A DNA stretch of 64,000 bases. It comes from Geminicoccaceae bacterium. GTDB lineage: Bacteria > Pseudomonadota > Alphaproteobacteria > Geminicoccales > Geminicoccaceae. Each line of letters begins with the position of its first letter. Position 1 is the first letter of the stretch. The translations under genes and the position numbers were made by a program. The DNA lies in contig JACKIM010000002.1 of NCBI GenBank assembly GCA_020638465.1, positions 310,001 through 374,000 on the forward strand. Reading direction: 5' to 3'. Under the pieces are notes generated by a model, which searched no databases, was not told where the DNA came from, and worked only from the letters and a program-made list of their open reading frames with translations. Shown in pieces: positions 26,567 to 35,428 of this stretch.

Positions 26567-27565
26567 TCACGACGTTTGAACTGCAGGTCGTGCCGGGCTC
26601 CTCTGCCCCAGCTCGACCATTCGATGGGCCGTACTCTCATCGGTGATGAGGCCCGACAGGATACCGCTCTTGAGGACTGCTCGGATGGCGTGCGCCTTGC
26701 CCTGGCCGCCGGCAATCGCCACGACCTCCTTACCCCGAAGGTCGGCCAGATCGAGCGACATGGCGCGATCGGCGATCTCGCTCTCGATGACCTTGCCGTC
26801 TTCGCCGAAGAACCGGCCCAGCATTTCCCCCCGTGCGCCCAGCTGTTCCAGTGCGGCGAATTCCCCGGATGTGATCATGCCGGTCTCGAGCAGATGCGGC
26901 GTGCGGCTCACGCTGCCGATGCCGACGATCATCAGTTCCGCCTGTCTCGCGGTCTCGAAAACCTGCGAAACGCTGTGCTGTGCCATCAGCACGGCCTTGT
27001 CGTCGATGGTATTGGCCATCATCGGCACCGGCATGAAGAACGTCTCGCCCGGAACCCGTTCCGCCAGCCGGTGAATGACATCATAGGGGTTGGCTGCCGC
27101 ATGACGGGTAAGGCTGCCCAGCAGCGACACGAATTTGCTGTCGCATTGCGGCATGCGCGGCAGGCGGTCGATCACGGCGCCAAGTGTGCGCCCGTGTCCG
27201 AGCCCGACGATGTTGCGTGGACGCTGCTCCAGCGTGGTCAGCAGGAAATGCGAACCGGCGGCCGCCAGCGTACGCAGCGGAAGGTCGGTCTCGCCGATAT
27301 CCGGGGCAACCACGCAGAACTCAAGGCCATAACCGTTGCTGAGCGTTTCCTCAAGCTCGATGCAATGGGCGGCCGACCCTTCGATGGTCACCCGGACCAG
27401 ACCTTCCTTGTGGGCCATCGCGATCAGGCGATTGACCTTGACCCGGGAAACTCCAAGTCTGGTTGCGATATCCTCTTGTGTCATGCCGCCAATATACGAG
27501 AGCCATGCGGCTCGCGTCGCCATCCCCAGTTCATGCGCCTGTCGTTCATCGCCACCCATGAACAT
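26567..27565 (-). CDS. SorC/DeoR-family sugar-sensing transcriptional regulator
   Basis: About 332 residues. N-terminal helix-turn-helix MTQEDIATRLGVSRVKVNRLIAMAHKEGLVRV, then the SorC-type sugar-phosphate-binding domain (VVAPDIG, GLGHGRTLGAVIDRLPR, LMIVGIGSV, ELADLRGKEVVAIAGGQGKAHAIRAVL-like segment). Start uncertain: in-frame ATGs at 27592, 27565, 27559 and 27523; the first overlaps a TATAAT box, so 27565 is used. It heads the catabolic block and probably controls it, with a phosphorylated intermediate as inducer, as EryD does for erythritol genes. Confidence 0.87.
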   Translation of the reverse strand: MFMGGDERQAHELGMATRAAWLSYIGGMTQEDIATRLGVSRVKVNRLIAMAHKEGLVRVTIEGSAAHCIELEETLSNGYGLEFCVVAPDIGETDLPLRTLAAAGSHFLLTTLEQRPRNIVGLGHGRTLGAVIDRLPRMPQCDSKFVSLLGSLTRHAAANPYDVIHRLAERVPGETFFMPVPMMANTIDDKAVLMAQHSVSQVFETARQAELMIVGIGSVSRTPHLLETGMITSGEFAALEQLGARGEMLGRFFGEDGKVIESEIADRAMSLDLADLRGKEVVAIAGGQGKAHAIRAVLKSGILSGLITDESTAHRMVELGQRSPARPAVQTS

Positions 27566-27583
27566 TTTTTCGCTGTTTGAACT

Positions 27584-27619
27584 ATTATACATACTCCACG
27601 CATCGGGCCGGCTTGTCAA
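27584..27619 (-). promoter_or_regulatory. Candidate promoter of the catabolic operon
   Basis: On the minus strand a perfect TTGACA (27619-27614) and a perfect TATAAT (27589-27584) lie before the regulator gene, but the spacing is 24 bases, well above the usual 17, so they may not belong to one promoter. Nearby TGTTCA/TTTGAAC words at 27559-27582 could be half-sites of an operator. Confidence 0.35.
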
Positions 27620-29694
27620 GCCAATGGTCGCGGTCGCGCCACCGAGATGACCAGATTGCCGAAACGGTCGGATTCCACTCTGTCGCCCGGCTCGACGACG
27701 ATGGTGGTGTCGAGTTGTTCGATGATCGCCGGGCCGGCGATAACAGCTTCCAGCGGCAGGCTTCGACGGTTGTAGACAGGTGTCTCCATCCAGTCCTTGC
27801 CGAACCGGACCCGGCGTGTTCCGATACGGGCATCGGCAACGTCACGCCGGCGATCGCCGTCATCGCGAAGCAGGTCGGCGTGGACGCCGCTGCGCTTGGC
27901 AACGACGCTGGCCTTGAGGGCGACAATCACCGGTGTCATTTCAGGCAACTCTATGCCGAAGCGATCGAGGTAGGCGGCATCGAAAGCCGAGCGGATCGAT
28001 GTGCGGTCGAGAGTTCCGGGTCTCGCGGGAACATTGAGGACATGGGTCTGCCCGCGAAACTGCATGTCGAGTGAGAAATTCACCTGCACGCTGTCGATGG
28101 CGACATGTTCGCGACCCAGCGCGATCCTTCCACGCGATTCGAGATCGTCCAGGATGTTCGCAATTTCACCATCCCCGACATTGTCGAGAGTGCGATTGAT
28201 GGTCAGTGTCAGATCGTGACGGATGTCGGCGACAACGCAACCGATGGCGTTGGTGATGCCGGGGCGCACCGGGATCAGGACCCGCGGTATGCCCAATTCT
28301 CGGGCGATGGCGCTTGCATGCAGCGGACCGGCGCCGCCAAAGGCGAACAGCGCGTAGTCGCGGGGATCGTGGCCGCGGGCGAGCGAGACCATGCGGATGG
28401 CCCCGGCCATCCGGTCGTTGGCGATACGCAGGATGGCGGCTGCGGCCGACCTTGCGTCGAGGCCGAGGGGATGGCCGATTTTCTCCTCGATGGCGCGCTC
28501 GACCCGTTCGAGCGGCGCCCGGCCATCGACCGACAGCAGCCCCTCCGGATTGAGTCGGCCCAGTACCAGGTTGGCATCGGTGATGGTGGGCTCGCTGCCG
28601 CCGCGGCCGAACGCGATGGGGCCGGGCACGGCACCTGCACTGCGCGGACCAACCTGCAACATCCCGCCATCGTTGATGAATGCTATCGAACCGCCACCGG
28701 CCCCGATGGTATGAACATCGACCATGGGCACATGGATCGGCATGCCGTGTTCGAGTTCGAGTTCGTCGCTCACCGCCGGAACGCCGGCTTGTATGAGGGC
28801 CACGTCGGAACTCGTTCCCCCCATGTCGTAGGTGATGAGATCGGGAAATCCGGCAAGCTGACCGATGAATGCGGCTGCCATCACTCCCGAAGCCGGACCC
28901 GACATGACCGTCTTGGCAGCTTCCTCCGCTACGAGTTCGGCAGCCACCGTGCCGCCATTGCCCTGCATCACGAGAAGGTCGCGCGCGAAGCCCCGCCGTT
29001 TCAGCTCGTCGCGCAGATGCGCCACATAACGTGCAAGTACGGGCTGCACCACGGCATTGACCGTGGCGGTCGTGCCTCGTTCGAACTCGCGGAACTCCGA
29101 GAGCACCTCGTGGCCGACTGTGACATGCGCATTCGGCCAGAGCGAGCGGACGATCTCGCCAGCACGGATCTCGTGCCCGGGGCGGGCATAGGCGTGGAGG
29201 AAGTGGATCACGACGGATTCGCAACCTGCCTCGATCAAGGCTTCCGCGGCCTGCCGGACTCCGTCCTCGTCAAGCGGTGTCACCACGCGTCCCTCGGCAT
29301 CGGTACGCTCTTCGACCTCCCGTCGCAATTCGCGGGGGATCAGCGGTTCGAATACACCGGTCATGCCATAGGGTTGTGGACGGGTACGTCGCCCCAGTTC
29401 GAGGATATCGCGAAACCCGCGGGTGGTGATCAGGCCGGTACGGGCGATCCCGCGTTCGAGCAGGGCATTGGTCGTGGTCGTCGTCCCGTGGACGATGGTC
29501 TCGATCGTGGCGAGGTCGAGAGCCGCCCGGGATATCGCATCGAGTACTCCGAGCGCCTGGTTTTGAGGTGTGCTCGGGACCTTGGCGACCAGCAGGCGGG
29601 AGCTTCCGTCCCGTGTCGGGGATCCCGCGATTGCGACAAGGTCGGTAAAGGTCCCACCCACATCGACACCGATAGTTCCGCCAGCTTGCCTCAC
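27616..29694 (-). CDS. Hydantoinase/oxoprolinase family protein, subunit A type, without subunit B
   Basis: 692 residues. N-terminal Hydant_A_N domain with GVDVGGTFTDLV and IVHGTTTTTNALLERG, followed by the hydantoinase A domain (ITYDMGGTSSDVALI, GAGGGSIAFI, FGRGGSEPTITDANLVLGRL, FAFGGAGPLHASAIARELG). These enzymes use ATP to open hydantoin, 5-oxoproline or acetone-like substrates and normally work with a B subunit encoded alongside. No B-subunit gene is in this window on either side. It lies just upstream of, and on the same strand as, the SorC-type regulator (about 50 bases), so it might share the operon's control. Confidence 0.85.
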   Translation of the reverse strand: MRQAGGTIGVDVGGTFTDLVAIAGSPTRDGSSRLLVAKVPSTPQNQALGVLDAISRAALDLATIETIVHGTTTTTNALLERGIARTGLITTRGFRDILELGRRTRPQPYGMTGVFEPLIPRELRREVEERTDAEGRVVTPLDEDGVRQAAEALIEAGCESVVIHFLHAYARPGHEIRAGEIVRSLWPNAHVTVGHEVLSEFREFERGTTATVNAVVQPVLARYVAHLRDELKRRGFARDLLVMQGNGGTVAAELVAEEAAKTVMSGPASGVMAAAFIGQLAGFPDLITYDMGGTSSDVALIQAGVPAVSDELELEHGMPIHVPMVDVHTIGAGGGSIAFINDGGMLQVGPRSAGAVPGPIAFGRGGSEPTITDANLVLGRLNPEGLLSVDGRAPLERVERAIEEKIGHPLGLDARSAAAAILRIANDRMAGAIRMVSLARGHDPRDYALFAFGGAGPLHASAIARELGIPRVLIPVRPGITNAIGCVVADIRHDLTLTINRTLDNVGDGEIANILDDLESRGRIALGREHVAIDSVQVNFSLDMQFRGQTHVLNVPARPGTLDRTSIRSAFDAAYLDRFGIELPEMTPVIVALKASVVAKRSGVHADLLRDDGDRRRDVADARIGTRRVRFGKDWMETPVYNRRSLPLEAVIAGPAIIEQLDTTIVVEPGDRVESDRFGNLVISVARPRPLA

Positions 29695-29853
29695 CGGGTA
29701 CCTCCCATGACCGACCTTGCGGCCAGCTTGCCCGTGCAGGCAGCCTGTTGCAAGGAAGGTGCTCTTGCCAACCCGCGGACCGACTGTTTATCACCATGGC
29801 ATGTCAGGTGACCGGTTGGGCCTGGTCGAAGCTGTCGGGGAGCAAGAAAGAAC

Positions 29854-30825
29854 ATGAACGCAGGCATCGGGGCGGCAGGACCTCCCCTTTTGGCGAGGCT
29901 TTCCTTTCGAATCGAAAGCCTGGGGGTACTGCTGCTGCTCTCTGCGGCGATGGCCTGGATGTCGCCATATTTTCTTTCGGTCTCCAACATTCTCAATATT
30001 CTCCTGGCTACGGCCACTATCGGTGTCCTCGCGATCGGTGCGACCTACGTCATCAGCGCGGCCGGTCTGGACTTGTCCCTGGGGTCGGTGCTGGGGGTCT
30101 CGGCCGTGGTCGGCGCCTGGTTGATCGACCGTGCGGAACTGCCCTGGATCTTCGGTATCATCGGCTGTCTCGGTGCAGGTGCTCTGGCCGGTTTCATCAA
30201 CGGTCTGTTGATCACCCGCGGTCGCATACCAGCCTTCATCGTCACTCTCGGCATGTTGGGGATCGCGCGCGGGGTGGCTCTGGTGATCGCCAATGGCCAG
30301 ACCATCTATGGCCTGGCCCCGGAAATCGTCTTTCTGGGACAGGGACGACCGTGGGGCGTGCCCATGCCGGTATTCATCTTCATCGGTGTTGCGCTGGTGA
30401 TGCATTACATCCTCGCCTACACGCGCTTCGGTCGATACACGCTGGTCATCGGCGACAACGAGATGGCCGCACGCGCCATGGGGGTGCAGGTCGAAACCCA
30501 CAAGTTGAAGCTCTATACGGTGTCCGGCCTCATGGCCGGCGTCGGTGGCCTGCTGTTCATGAGCAGGGTGAATGCCGGCGATCCGACGGCGGGTGTCGGT
30601 TACGAACTCACCGCGATCACCGCCGCCATCATCGGCGGGACCAATCTGTTCGGCGGTCGCGGCTCGATCCTTGGCACCTTCATCGGCGCGCTCATCATGG
30701 GTGTCCTGCAGAACGGACTCAACCTGCTCGCCGTACAATCCTATTATCAGCAGATATCGATCGGTGCGGTGCTCATCTTCGCGGTCTGGCTCGACCAGAC
30801 GGGCAGGCGGAGGCGCGACGCATGA
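29854..30825 (+). CDS. Ribose-type (CUT2) ABC transporter permease
   Basis: 323 residues, about eight to ten membrane helices. Family segments: GATYVISAAGLDLSLGSVLG, TLGMLGIARGVAL, GDNEMAARAMGVQVETHKLKLY and GGTNLFGGRGSILGTFIGAL. The preceding bases contain GGGGAGCAAG as a ribosome-binding site. It is translation-coupled to the ATPase that follows. The transported solute is unknown; relatives carry ribose, other pentoses or polyols. Confidence 0.9.
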   Translation: MNAGIGAAGPPLLARLSFRIESLGVLLLLSAAMAWMSPYFLSVSNILNILLATATIGVLAIGATYVISAAGLDLSLGSVLGVSAVVGAWLIDRAELPWIFGIIGCLGAGALAGFINGLLITRGRIPAFIVTLGMLGIARGVALVIANGQTIYGLAPEIVFLGQGRPWGVPMPVFIFIGVALVMHYILAYTRFGRYTLVIGDNEMAARAMGVQVETHKLKLYTVSGLMAGVGGLLFMSRVNAGDPTAGVGYELTAITAAIIGGTNLFGGRGSILGTFIGALIMGVLQNGLNLLAVQSYYQQISIGAVLIFAVWLDQTGRRRRDA

Positions 30826-31562
30826 GTGCACTGCTCGAACTCACCAACGTGCAAAAGCGCTTCGGCAGTATCCAGGCCCTGTCCGGTATCAGCTTCTCGG
30901 TTGCCCGCGGCGAGGTGCTGGCCCTTGTCGGGGACAATGGTGCGGGCAAGTCGACGCTGATGAAGACCATCTCGGGTATCTACAGTGCCGACGAGGGGAC
31001 CATCCGCTTCGATGGTCAGGATATTACCAGAACCTTGCCGGGCGAGATCCGCGAGCGCGGGATCGAGATGATCTATCAGGATCTGGCGCTGGCCCGGCAG
31101 CAGAATGTCGCTGCCAACATCTTCCTCGGTCGGGAACCGGTGCGCAAGTGGCTGGGCTTCCTGCCCATGATCGACCGGGGCCGGATCGACGAAGAGGCGA
31201 GGCGGATGGTTGAGCGCCTCGGTGCAAGAATTCCATCGATCCATGTCGATGTCGGCTATCTCTCGGGCGGCCAGCAGCAGTCGGTGGCGATTGCGCGAGC
31301 GCTGACCTTCGATCCCAAGCTCGTCATCATGGACGAGCCGACGGCGGCCCTTGCCGTGCGCGAGGTCGAGCATGTGCTGGACCTCATCCGCGGCCTCAGG
31401 GAGCAGGGTATCTCGGTCATTCTCATCAGTCACCGGCTGACCGATGTCTTTGCGGTCTCGGACCGTATCGTCGCCCTGCGGCAGGGGCAGGTGATTGCCG
31501 AAGAGGAAACCGCGCGGACCAACATGCAGGAAGTCGTCGCCCACATCGTCGGCGCCCATTGA
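30822..31562 (+). CDS. Ribose-type ABC transporter ATPase, single-domain
   Basis: 246 residues from the ATG at 30822, which overlaps the permease stop (ATGA). Walker A GDNGAGKSTLMK, signature LSGGQQQSVAIARAL, Walker B VIMDEPTAAL and switch His ISHRLTDVF. This is a single nucleotide-binding domain, whereas RbsA is a fused double domain, so it should act as a homodimer. No periplasmic binding protein gene is adjacent on either side. Confidence 0.92.
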   Translation: MSALLELTNVQKRFGSIQALSGISFSVARGEVLALVGDNGAGKSTLMKTISGIYSADEGTIRFDGQDITRTLPGEIRERGIEMIYQDLALARQQNVAANIFLGREPVRKWLGFLPMIDRGRIDEEARRMVERLGARIPSIHVDVGYLSGGQQQSVAIARALTFDPKLVIMDEPTAALAVREVEHVLDLIRGLREQGISVILISHRLTDVFAVSDRIVALRQGQVIAEEETARTNMQEVVAHIVGAH

Positions 31563-31862
31563 CGTTTCTTCCTCGTTCCGGGGGGACTTGCTCGGCCATG
31601 TCTCCTGACGCGACGCCAGCCAATCGGCCCGGCATCCTGCGCATCAGGCTGCGAATGCGCGGCTTTCCCCGATTGTGGAAAACAGATTGGAGAATGGGGA
31701 CGGGCCAGCTCTGCTGCGAGGCCGGATGAGGCGGTCGCTGCAATAAAATTGGGAGGAATTCACCGCGGGTTAACTATTCGGTCGGATAACTGGGGTAGGG
31801 GATCATCGCGAATTGCCGCGTTCGACCTATCGCAACATTCATGCGCCGAGGATCGTGCCAGG
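31563..31862. other. Intergenic region upstream of cheA, no gene
   Basis: 300 bases without a plausible gene; the cheA frame itself extends back to 31749 but the ATG at 31863 fits the Hpt domain. An AT-richer zone with AATAAAATT near 31741 and a GTTAAC/GATAAC pair near 31769-31790 is the likely promoter area; no clear -35 element was seen. Confidence 0.5.
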
Positions 31863-34562
31863 ATGGATGAACTTCTTTCCGAGTTCTTGACCGAGTGTAT
31901 CGAGAACATGACCGTTCTCGATGTCGAGCTTGTCAGGCTCGAACAGAACCCCAACGATCTGGACCTGATCGGCAGTATTTTCCGTATTGTTCATACGATC
32001 AAGGGAACTTGTGGTTTTCTGGGTCTTCCACGCCTTGAGCATGTCGCGCATGCCTCGGAAAACGTGCTCGGAAAGTTTCGCGACGGTGAGATGCCTGTTA
32101 CACCGGCAGCGGTGACGGTCATTCTCGCGGCGCTCGATCGCATCAAGGAAATCCTCGATGCCCTCGCGGATACGCAGGCCGAACCCGAGGGCGATGATTC
32201 CGACCTGATCGCCATGCTCGATCAGGTTCTGTCGGGGAGTGAAGTGGTCCCGGCACCTGCTGTGATCGCAAGGGCTCCGGCAGAAGCGGTGGCAAAGCAA
32301 TCAGGAAAAAAAGCCGAAATTTCGACTGGAAACAATCCTGCCCCCGCCGATGTTGACGAGGACGTCGATGATGTCCCCTCGGCAGTGAAGGTGACCGATG
32401 CCGCTTCGGCGAGGCCAGCTCCCGCACGGGCTGCCGCAGCTCCATCGTCAAAGGCAACCGATGGCGAGGGAGGAGCCAGCAAGTCGGCGGCAATGACCGC
32501 GCAGACACTGCGGGTTCCCGTCGATCTTCTCGAAACATTGATGACCCTCGTGAGCGAACTGGTGCTGACCCGCAACCAGCTCCTCCAGATGGTGCGCAAT
32601 ACCTCGGACAACGCCTTCAAGGCCCCGCTGCAGCGACTCAGCCACATTACGTCGGAACTGCAGGAAGGGGTCATGAAGACCCGCATGCAGCCGATCGGCA
32701 ACGCCTGGAGCAAGCTGCCCCGCATTGTTCGCGACCTGGCCATCGATCTGGGAAAGCAGATCGAGTTGAACATGATCGGTGCGGAAACCGAACTGGACCG
32801 CCAGGTTCTCGAACTGATCAAGGATCCGCTGACCCACATGGTCCGCAATTCCGCTGATCACGGTCTTGAGAAACCGGAGCAGCGAGCGGCGGCTGGCAAG
32901 CCCGAGCAGGGAACGATAACGCTCAATGCGTTCCACGAGGGCGGACATATCATCATCAAGATTTCCGATGATGGCAAAGGTCTCGATGTTGACAGGATCT
33001 CCCAGAAGATCGTCAGCAACGGGTTGGCCAGCGAAGCCGATCTCGCTTCGCTGTCGCCCCAGCAGATCATGCAGTTTATTTTCAAGCCCGGTTTCTCGAC
33101 CGCGGAACAGGTCACCAGCGTTTCCGGCCGAGGGGTCGGAATGGATGTGGTGCGCACCAATATCGAGAAGATCGGCGGCTCGATCGAACTGGCATCGGAA
33201 CTGGGCAGGGGGTCGACCTTCACCATCAAGATCCCGCTGACGCTCGCCATCGTATCGGCACTCATTGTGCAGGCTGGTGGCGAACGTTTCGCCATGCCGC
33301 AGATCGGAGTGGTCGAACTCGTGCGTGCGGGAGCCAAATCCGAGCACAGGATCGAGGTCATTGACGGTGCACCCATCCTGCGGTTGCGTGACCGACTCCT
33401 TCCCTTGATGTCGCTCGCAAAGCTTCTCGGTCTCCAAAGCTCGCGCAAGGAAGCGGACATCACCCAGGATGCTTATGTCGTTGTTTCGCAGGTCGGTACC
33501 TGTCTGTTCGGGCTGATTGTCGATCAGGTCTACGATACCGAGGAAATCGTGGTGAAGCCCGTGGCACCCATTCTGCGCAATGTGGGAGTCTTCTCCGGCA
33601 ACACCATTCTCGGTGACGGAAACGTCGTCATGATCATCGATCTCAACGGCATCACGAGCGCCCTTGCAACGACCAGTGCCGCCACCAATGCCACCCAGTC
33701 GGCGGCCCCATCGTCACGTGACAACGATCGTGCCTCCTATCTGGTATTCAAGGCCGGCGAAGGTGCCCTCAAGGCCGTGCCTCTCAGTCTGGTCACCCGC
33801 CTTGAGGAAATCGAGGCCGCCAATATCGAGCGATCCGGTCATCAGACGGTCATGCAGTATCGCGGTGCGCTCATGCCGCTCACCGATGTCGATGGCATGC
33901 CGGTGTTCATCGACGGGGGGTTCAAGCCCGTTCTGGTGTTCACTGACGTCGGCCGCAACATGGGGCTGGTGGTCGACGAGATCATCGATATCGCCGAGAC
34001 GGCGATTCAACTGGAGATCCAGAGCAAGGATCCCCAGGTCCTCGGTACGGCCGTCATTGCCGGCAAGGCCACCGACCTTCTCGATGTCGCCTATTTTGTC
34101 AACAGGATCTTCGGCGGCTGGTTCATGACCGAGGAGACCGATGCCTTCGAGGATCAGGGAGCATCGGTGAAGAAGTCCTCGAAAAAACGGCTTCTCATGG
34201 TCGATGACAGTGCCTTTTTCCGCAACATGCTCGCTCCGCTACTCGAATCCAGCGGTTACGACGTCACGACGGCGACTCTGGCGACCGAGGCCCTGGCCAT
34301 GCGCCAGATGGGGGAGAAGTTCGACTACATTCTCTCCGATATCGAGATGCCGGAAATGAACGGTTTCGAATTTGCCGAGGCCTGCCGCGACGGCGGTCCA
34401 TGGCAGGATACCCCGATCATCGCGCTGTCATCGCATACGACGCCGCAGGATATCGAGCGCGGGCGGAATGTCGGCTTCACGGACTATGTCGGCAAGCTCG
34501 ATCGCGACGCACTGCTTCACGCTCTTGCCAATTGCCGCAGTTTTGTTGGGAACATGGGATGA
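31863..34562 (+). CDS. cheA: Hybrid chemotaxis histidine kinase CheA with two CheW-like domains and a receiver
   Basis: 899 residues. Order: Hpt domain (about 1-105; phospho-accepting His44 in IVHTIKGTCGF), Ala/Pro-rich linker (about 135-210), dimerisation and catalytic domains (from about 211; N-box DPLTHMVRNSADHGLE near 321, DDGKGLD near 367, GRGVGMD near 422), a CheW-like domain (about 456-600), a second CheW-like segment (about 622-755), and a C-terminal receiver (about 774-899; LLMVDDSAFF and phospho-acceptor Asp in LSDIEMPEMNG near 824). The kinase autophosphorylates when coupled to receptors and passes phosphate to CheY and CheB. The fused receiver may be a phosphate sink or internal brake. 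It starts a five-gene operon with overlapping ends. Confidence 0.93.
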   Translation: MDELLSEFLTECIENMTVLDVELVRLEQNPNDLDLIGSIFRIVHTIKGTCGFLGLPRLEHVAHASENVLGKFRDGEMPVTPAAVTVILAALDRIKEILDALADTQAEPEGDDSDLIAMLDQVLSGSEVVPAPAVIARAPAEAVAKQSGKKAEISTGNNPAPADVDEDVDDVPSAVKVTDAASARPAPARAAAAPSSKATDGEGGASKSAAMTAQTLRVPVDLLETLMTLVSELVLTRNQLLQMVRNTSDNAFKAPLQRLSHITSELQEGVMKTRMQPIGNAWSKLPRIVRDLAIDLGKQIELNMIGAETELDRQVLELIKDPLTHMVRNSADHGLEKPEQRAAAGKPEQGTITLNAFHEGGHIIIKISDDGKGLDVDRISQKIVSNGLASEADLASLSPQQIMQFIFKPGFSTAEQVTSVSGRGVGMDVVRTNIEKIGGSIELASELGRGSTFTIKIPLTLAIVSALIVQAGGERFAMPQIGVVELVRAGAKSEHRIEVIDGAPILRLRDRLLPLMSLAKLLGLQSSRKEADITQDAYVVVSQVGTCLFGLIVDQVYDTEEIVVKPVAPILRNVGVFSGNTILGDGNVVMIIDLNGITSALATTSAATNATQSAAPSSRDNDRASYLVFKAGEGALKAVPLSLVTRLEEIEAANIERSGHQTVMQYRGALMPLTDVDGMPVFIDGGFKPVLVFTDVGRNMGLVVDEIIDIAETAIQLEIQSKDPQVLGTAVIAGKATDLLDVAYFVNRIFGGWFMTEETDAFEDQGASVKKSSKKRLLMVDDSAFFRNMLAPLLESSGYDVTTATLATEALAMRQMGEKFDYILSDIEMPEMNGFEFAEACRDGGPWQDTPIIALSSHTTPQDIERGRNVGFTDYVGKLDRDALLHALANCRSFVGNMG

Positions 34563-35035
34563 CGATCCAGCTGCAGGACAAAACCCGTTCGCCGGATGAC
34601 CCTATCCTCAAGGGCGAACTCGTTTCGATGATCGTGGCGGGCCAGCTCGTCGGCATACCCGTCGACACCGTGCAGGATATTCTCGGCGCCCAGCGCATCA
34701 CGCCCGTACCGATGGCGGCCCGGGAGGTCGCCGGTGTCCTGAACCTGCGAGGCCGCATCGTCACCGCGATCAACCTGCGCCGCAGGCTCAAGATTCCCGA
34801 TCCTGCGGATGGCCAGACCTCCGGGATGAGTGTCGTCGTCGCGCATGAGGGCGAACTCTACAGCCTGCTCATCGACCAGGTCGGCGAAGTGCTCACGCCA
34901 CCTGCCGACCGCTTCGAACGCGATGTCGTTTCCCTGTCTCCCGCCTGGCGCGACGTTGCGACCGGAATTTTCCGCCTCGACAACCAGTTGCTCGTGTTGC
35001 TGGACGTCGGTCGCGTTCTGCAATTCGACCGCTGA
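34559..35035 (+). CDS. cheW: Chemotaxis coupling protein CheW
   Basis: 158 residues from the ATG at 34559 overlapping the cheA stop (ATGA). A single CheW domain: GIPVDTVQDILGAQRITPVP, VAGVLNLRGRIVTAINLRRRL and YSLLIDQVGEVL. It would bridge CheA to chemoreceptors at the membrane array. Confidence 0.93.
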   Translation: MTIQLQDKTRSPDDPILKGELVSMIVAGQLVGIPVDTVQDILGAQRITPVPMAAREVAGVLNLRGRIVTAINLRRRLKIPDPADGQTSGMSVVVAHEGELYSLLIDQVGEVLTPPADRFERDVVSLSPAWRDVATGIFRLDNQLLVLLDVGRVLQFDR

Positions 35036-35056
35036 TCTTCATGGGTGAACCAGTCA

Positions 35057-35428
35057 ATGTCCAATTGTATCATCGTCGATGATTCGGCTACCGTCCGGCA
35101 TGTCGTCCGTCGAATGCTCGACTCGATGGGGCTCGAAGTCGAGGAGGCGGAAGATGGCCAGCGGGCCCTGGATGCCTGCAGGAAGAGAATGCCGGATCTG
35201 ATCCTGCTGGACTGGAACATGCCGGTCATGGATGGCCTCACCTTTCTCAAGCATCTTCGAAGGTTGCCTGCCGGTCAGCAACCCAAGGTCATTTTCTGCA
35301 CGACGGTCAACGACCTGCCGCATATCGAGGAGGCCCTCGATGCCGGTGCGGACGAATACATCATGAAACCGTTCGACGAAGCCATCATACGCGCAAAACT
35401 GCACCAGACGGGCTTCCTCGAAGCATGA
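35057..35428 (+). CDS. cheY: CheY-like response regulator
   Basis: 123 residues from the ATG at 35057; a GTG at 35045 would add four. Single receiver domain: acidic pair in IIVDDSATVR, phospho-acceptor Asp in LILLDWNMPVMDG, Thr in IFCTTVND and Lys in YIMKPFDE. No output domain, so it acts by binding a target (a flagellar switch or another effector). It overlaps the cheB start (ATGA). Confidence 0.9.
   Translation: MSNCIIVDDSATVRHVVRRMLDSMGLEVEEAEDGQRALDACRKRMPDLILLDWNMPVMDGLTFLKHLRRLPAGQQPKVIFCTTVNDLPHIEEALDAGADEYIMKPFDEAIIRAKLHQTGFLEA

Noticed and set aside
24310..26646. 778-residue plus-strand open frame over permease and binding-protein genes
   Set aside because: It is opposite three genes with strong family motifs; the translation is low-complexity Asp/His/Arg-rich, typical of antisense in GC-rich DNA. 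The same holds for 16708-18687, 28105-29811 and 3769-4989.
16981..27565. Simple glycerol operon (glpD with glpSTPQV)
   Set aside because: The importer and GlpD look similar, but two FGGY kinases of non-GlpK type, an aldolase, an MR-type enzyme and UxaA/RraA proteins do not fit glycerol use.
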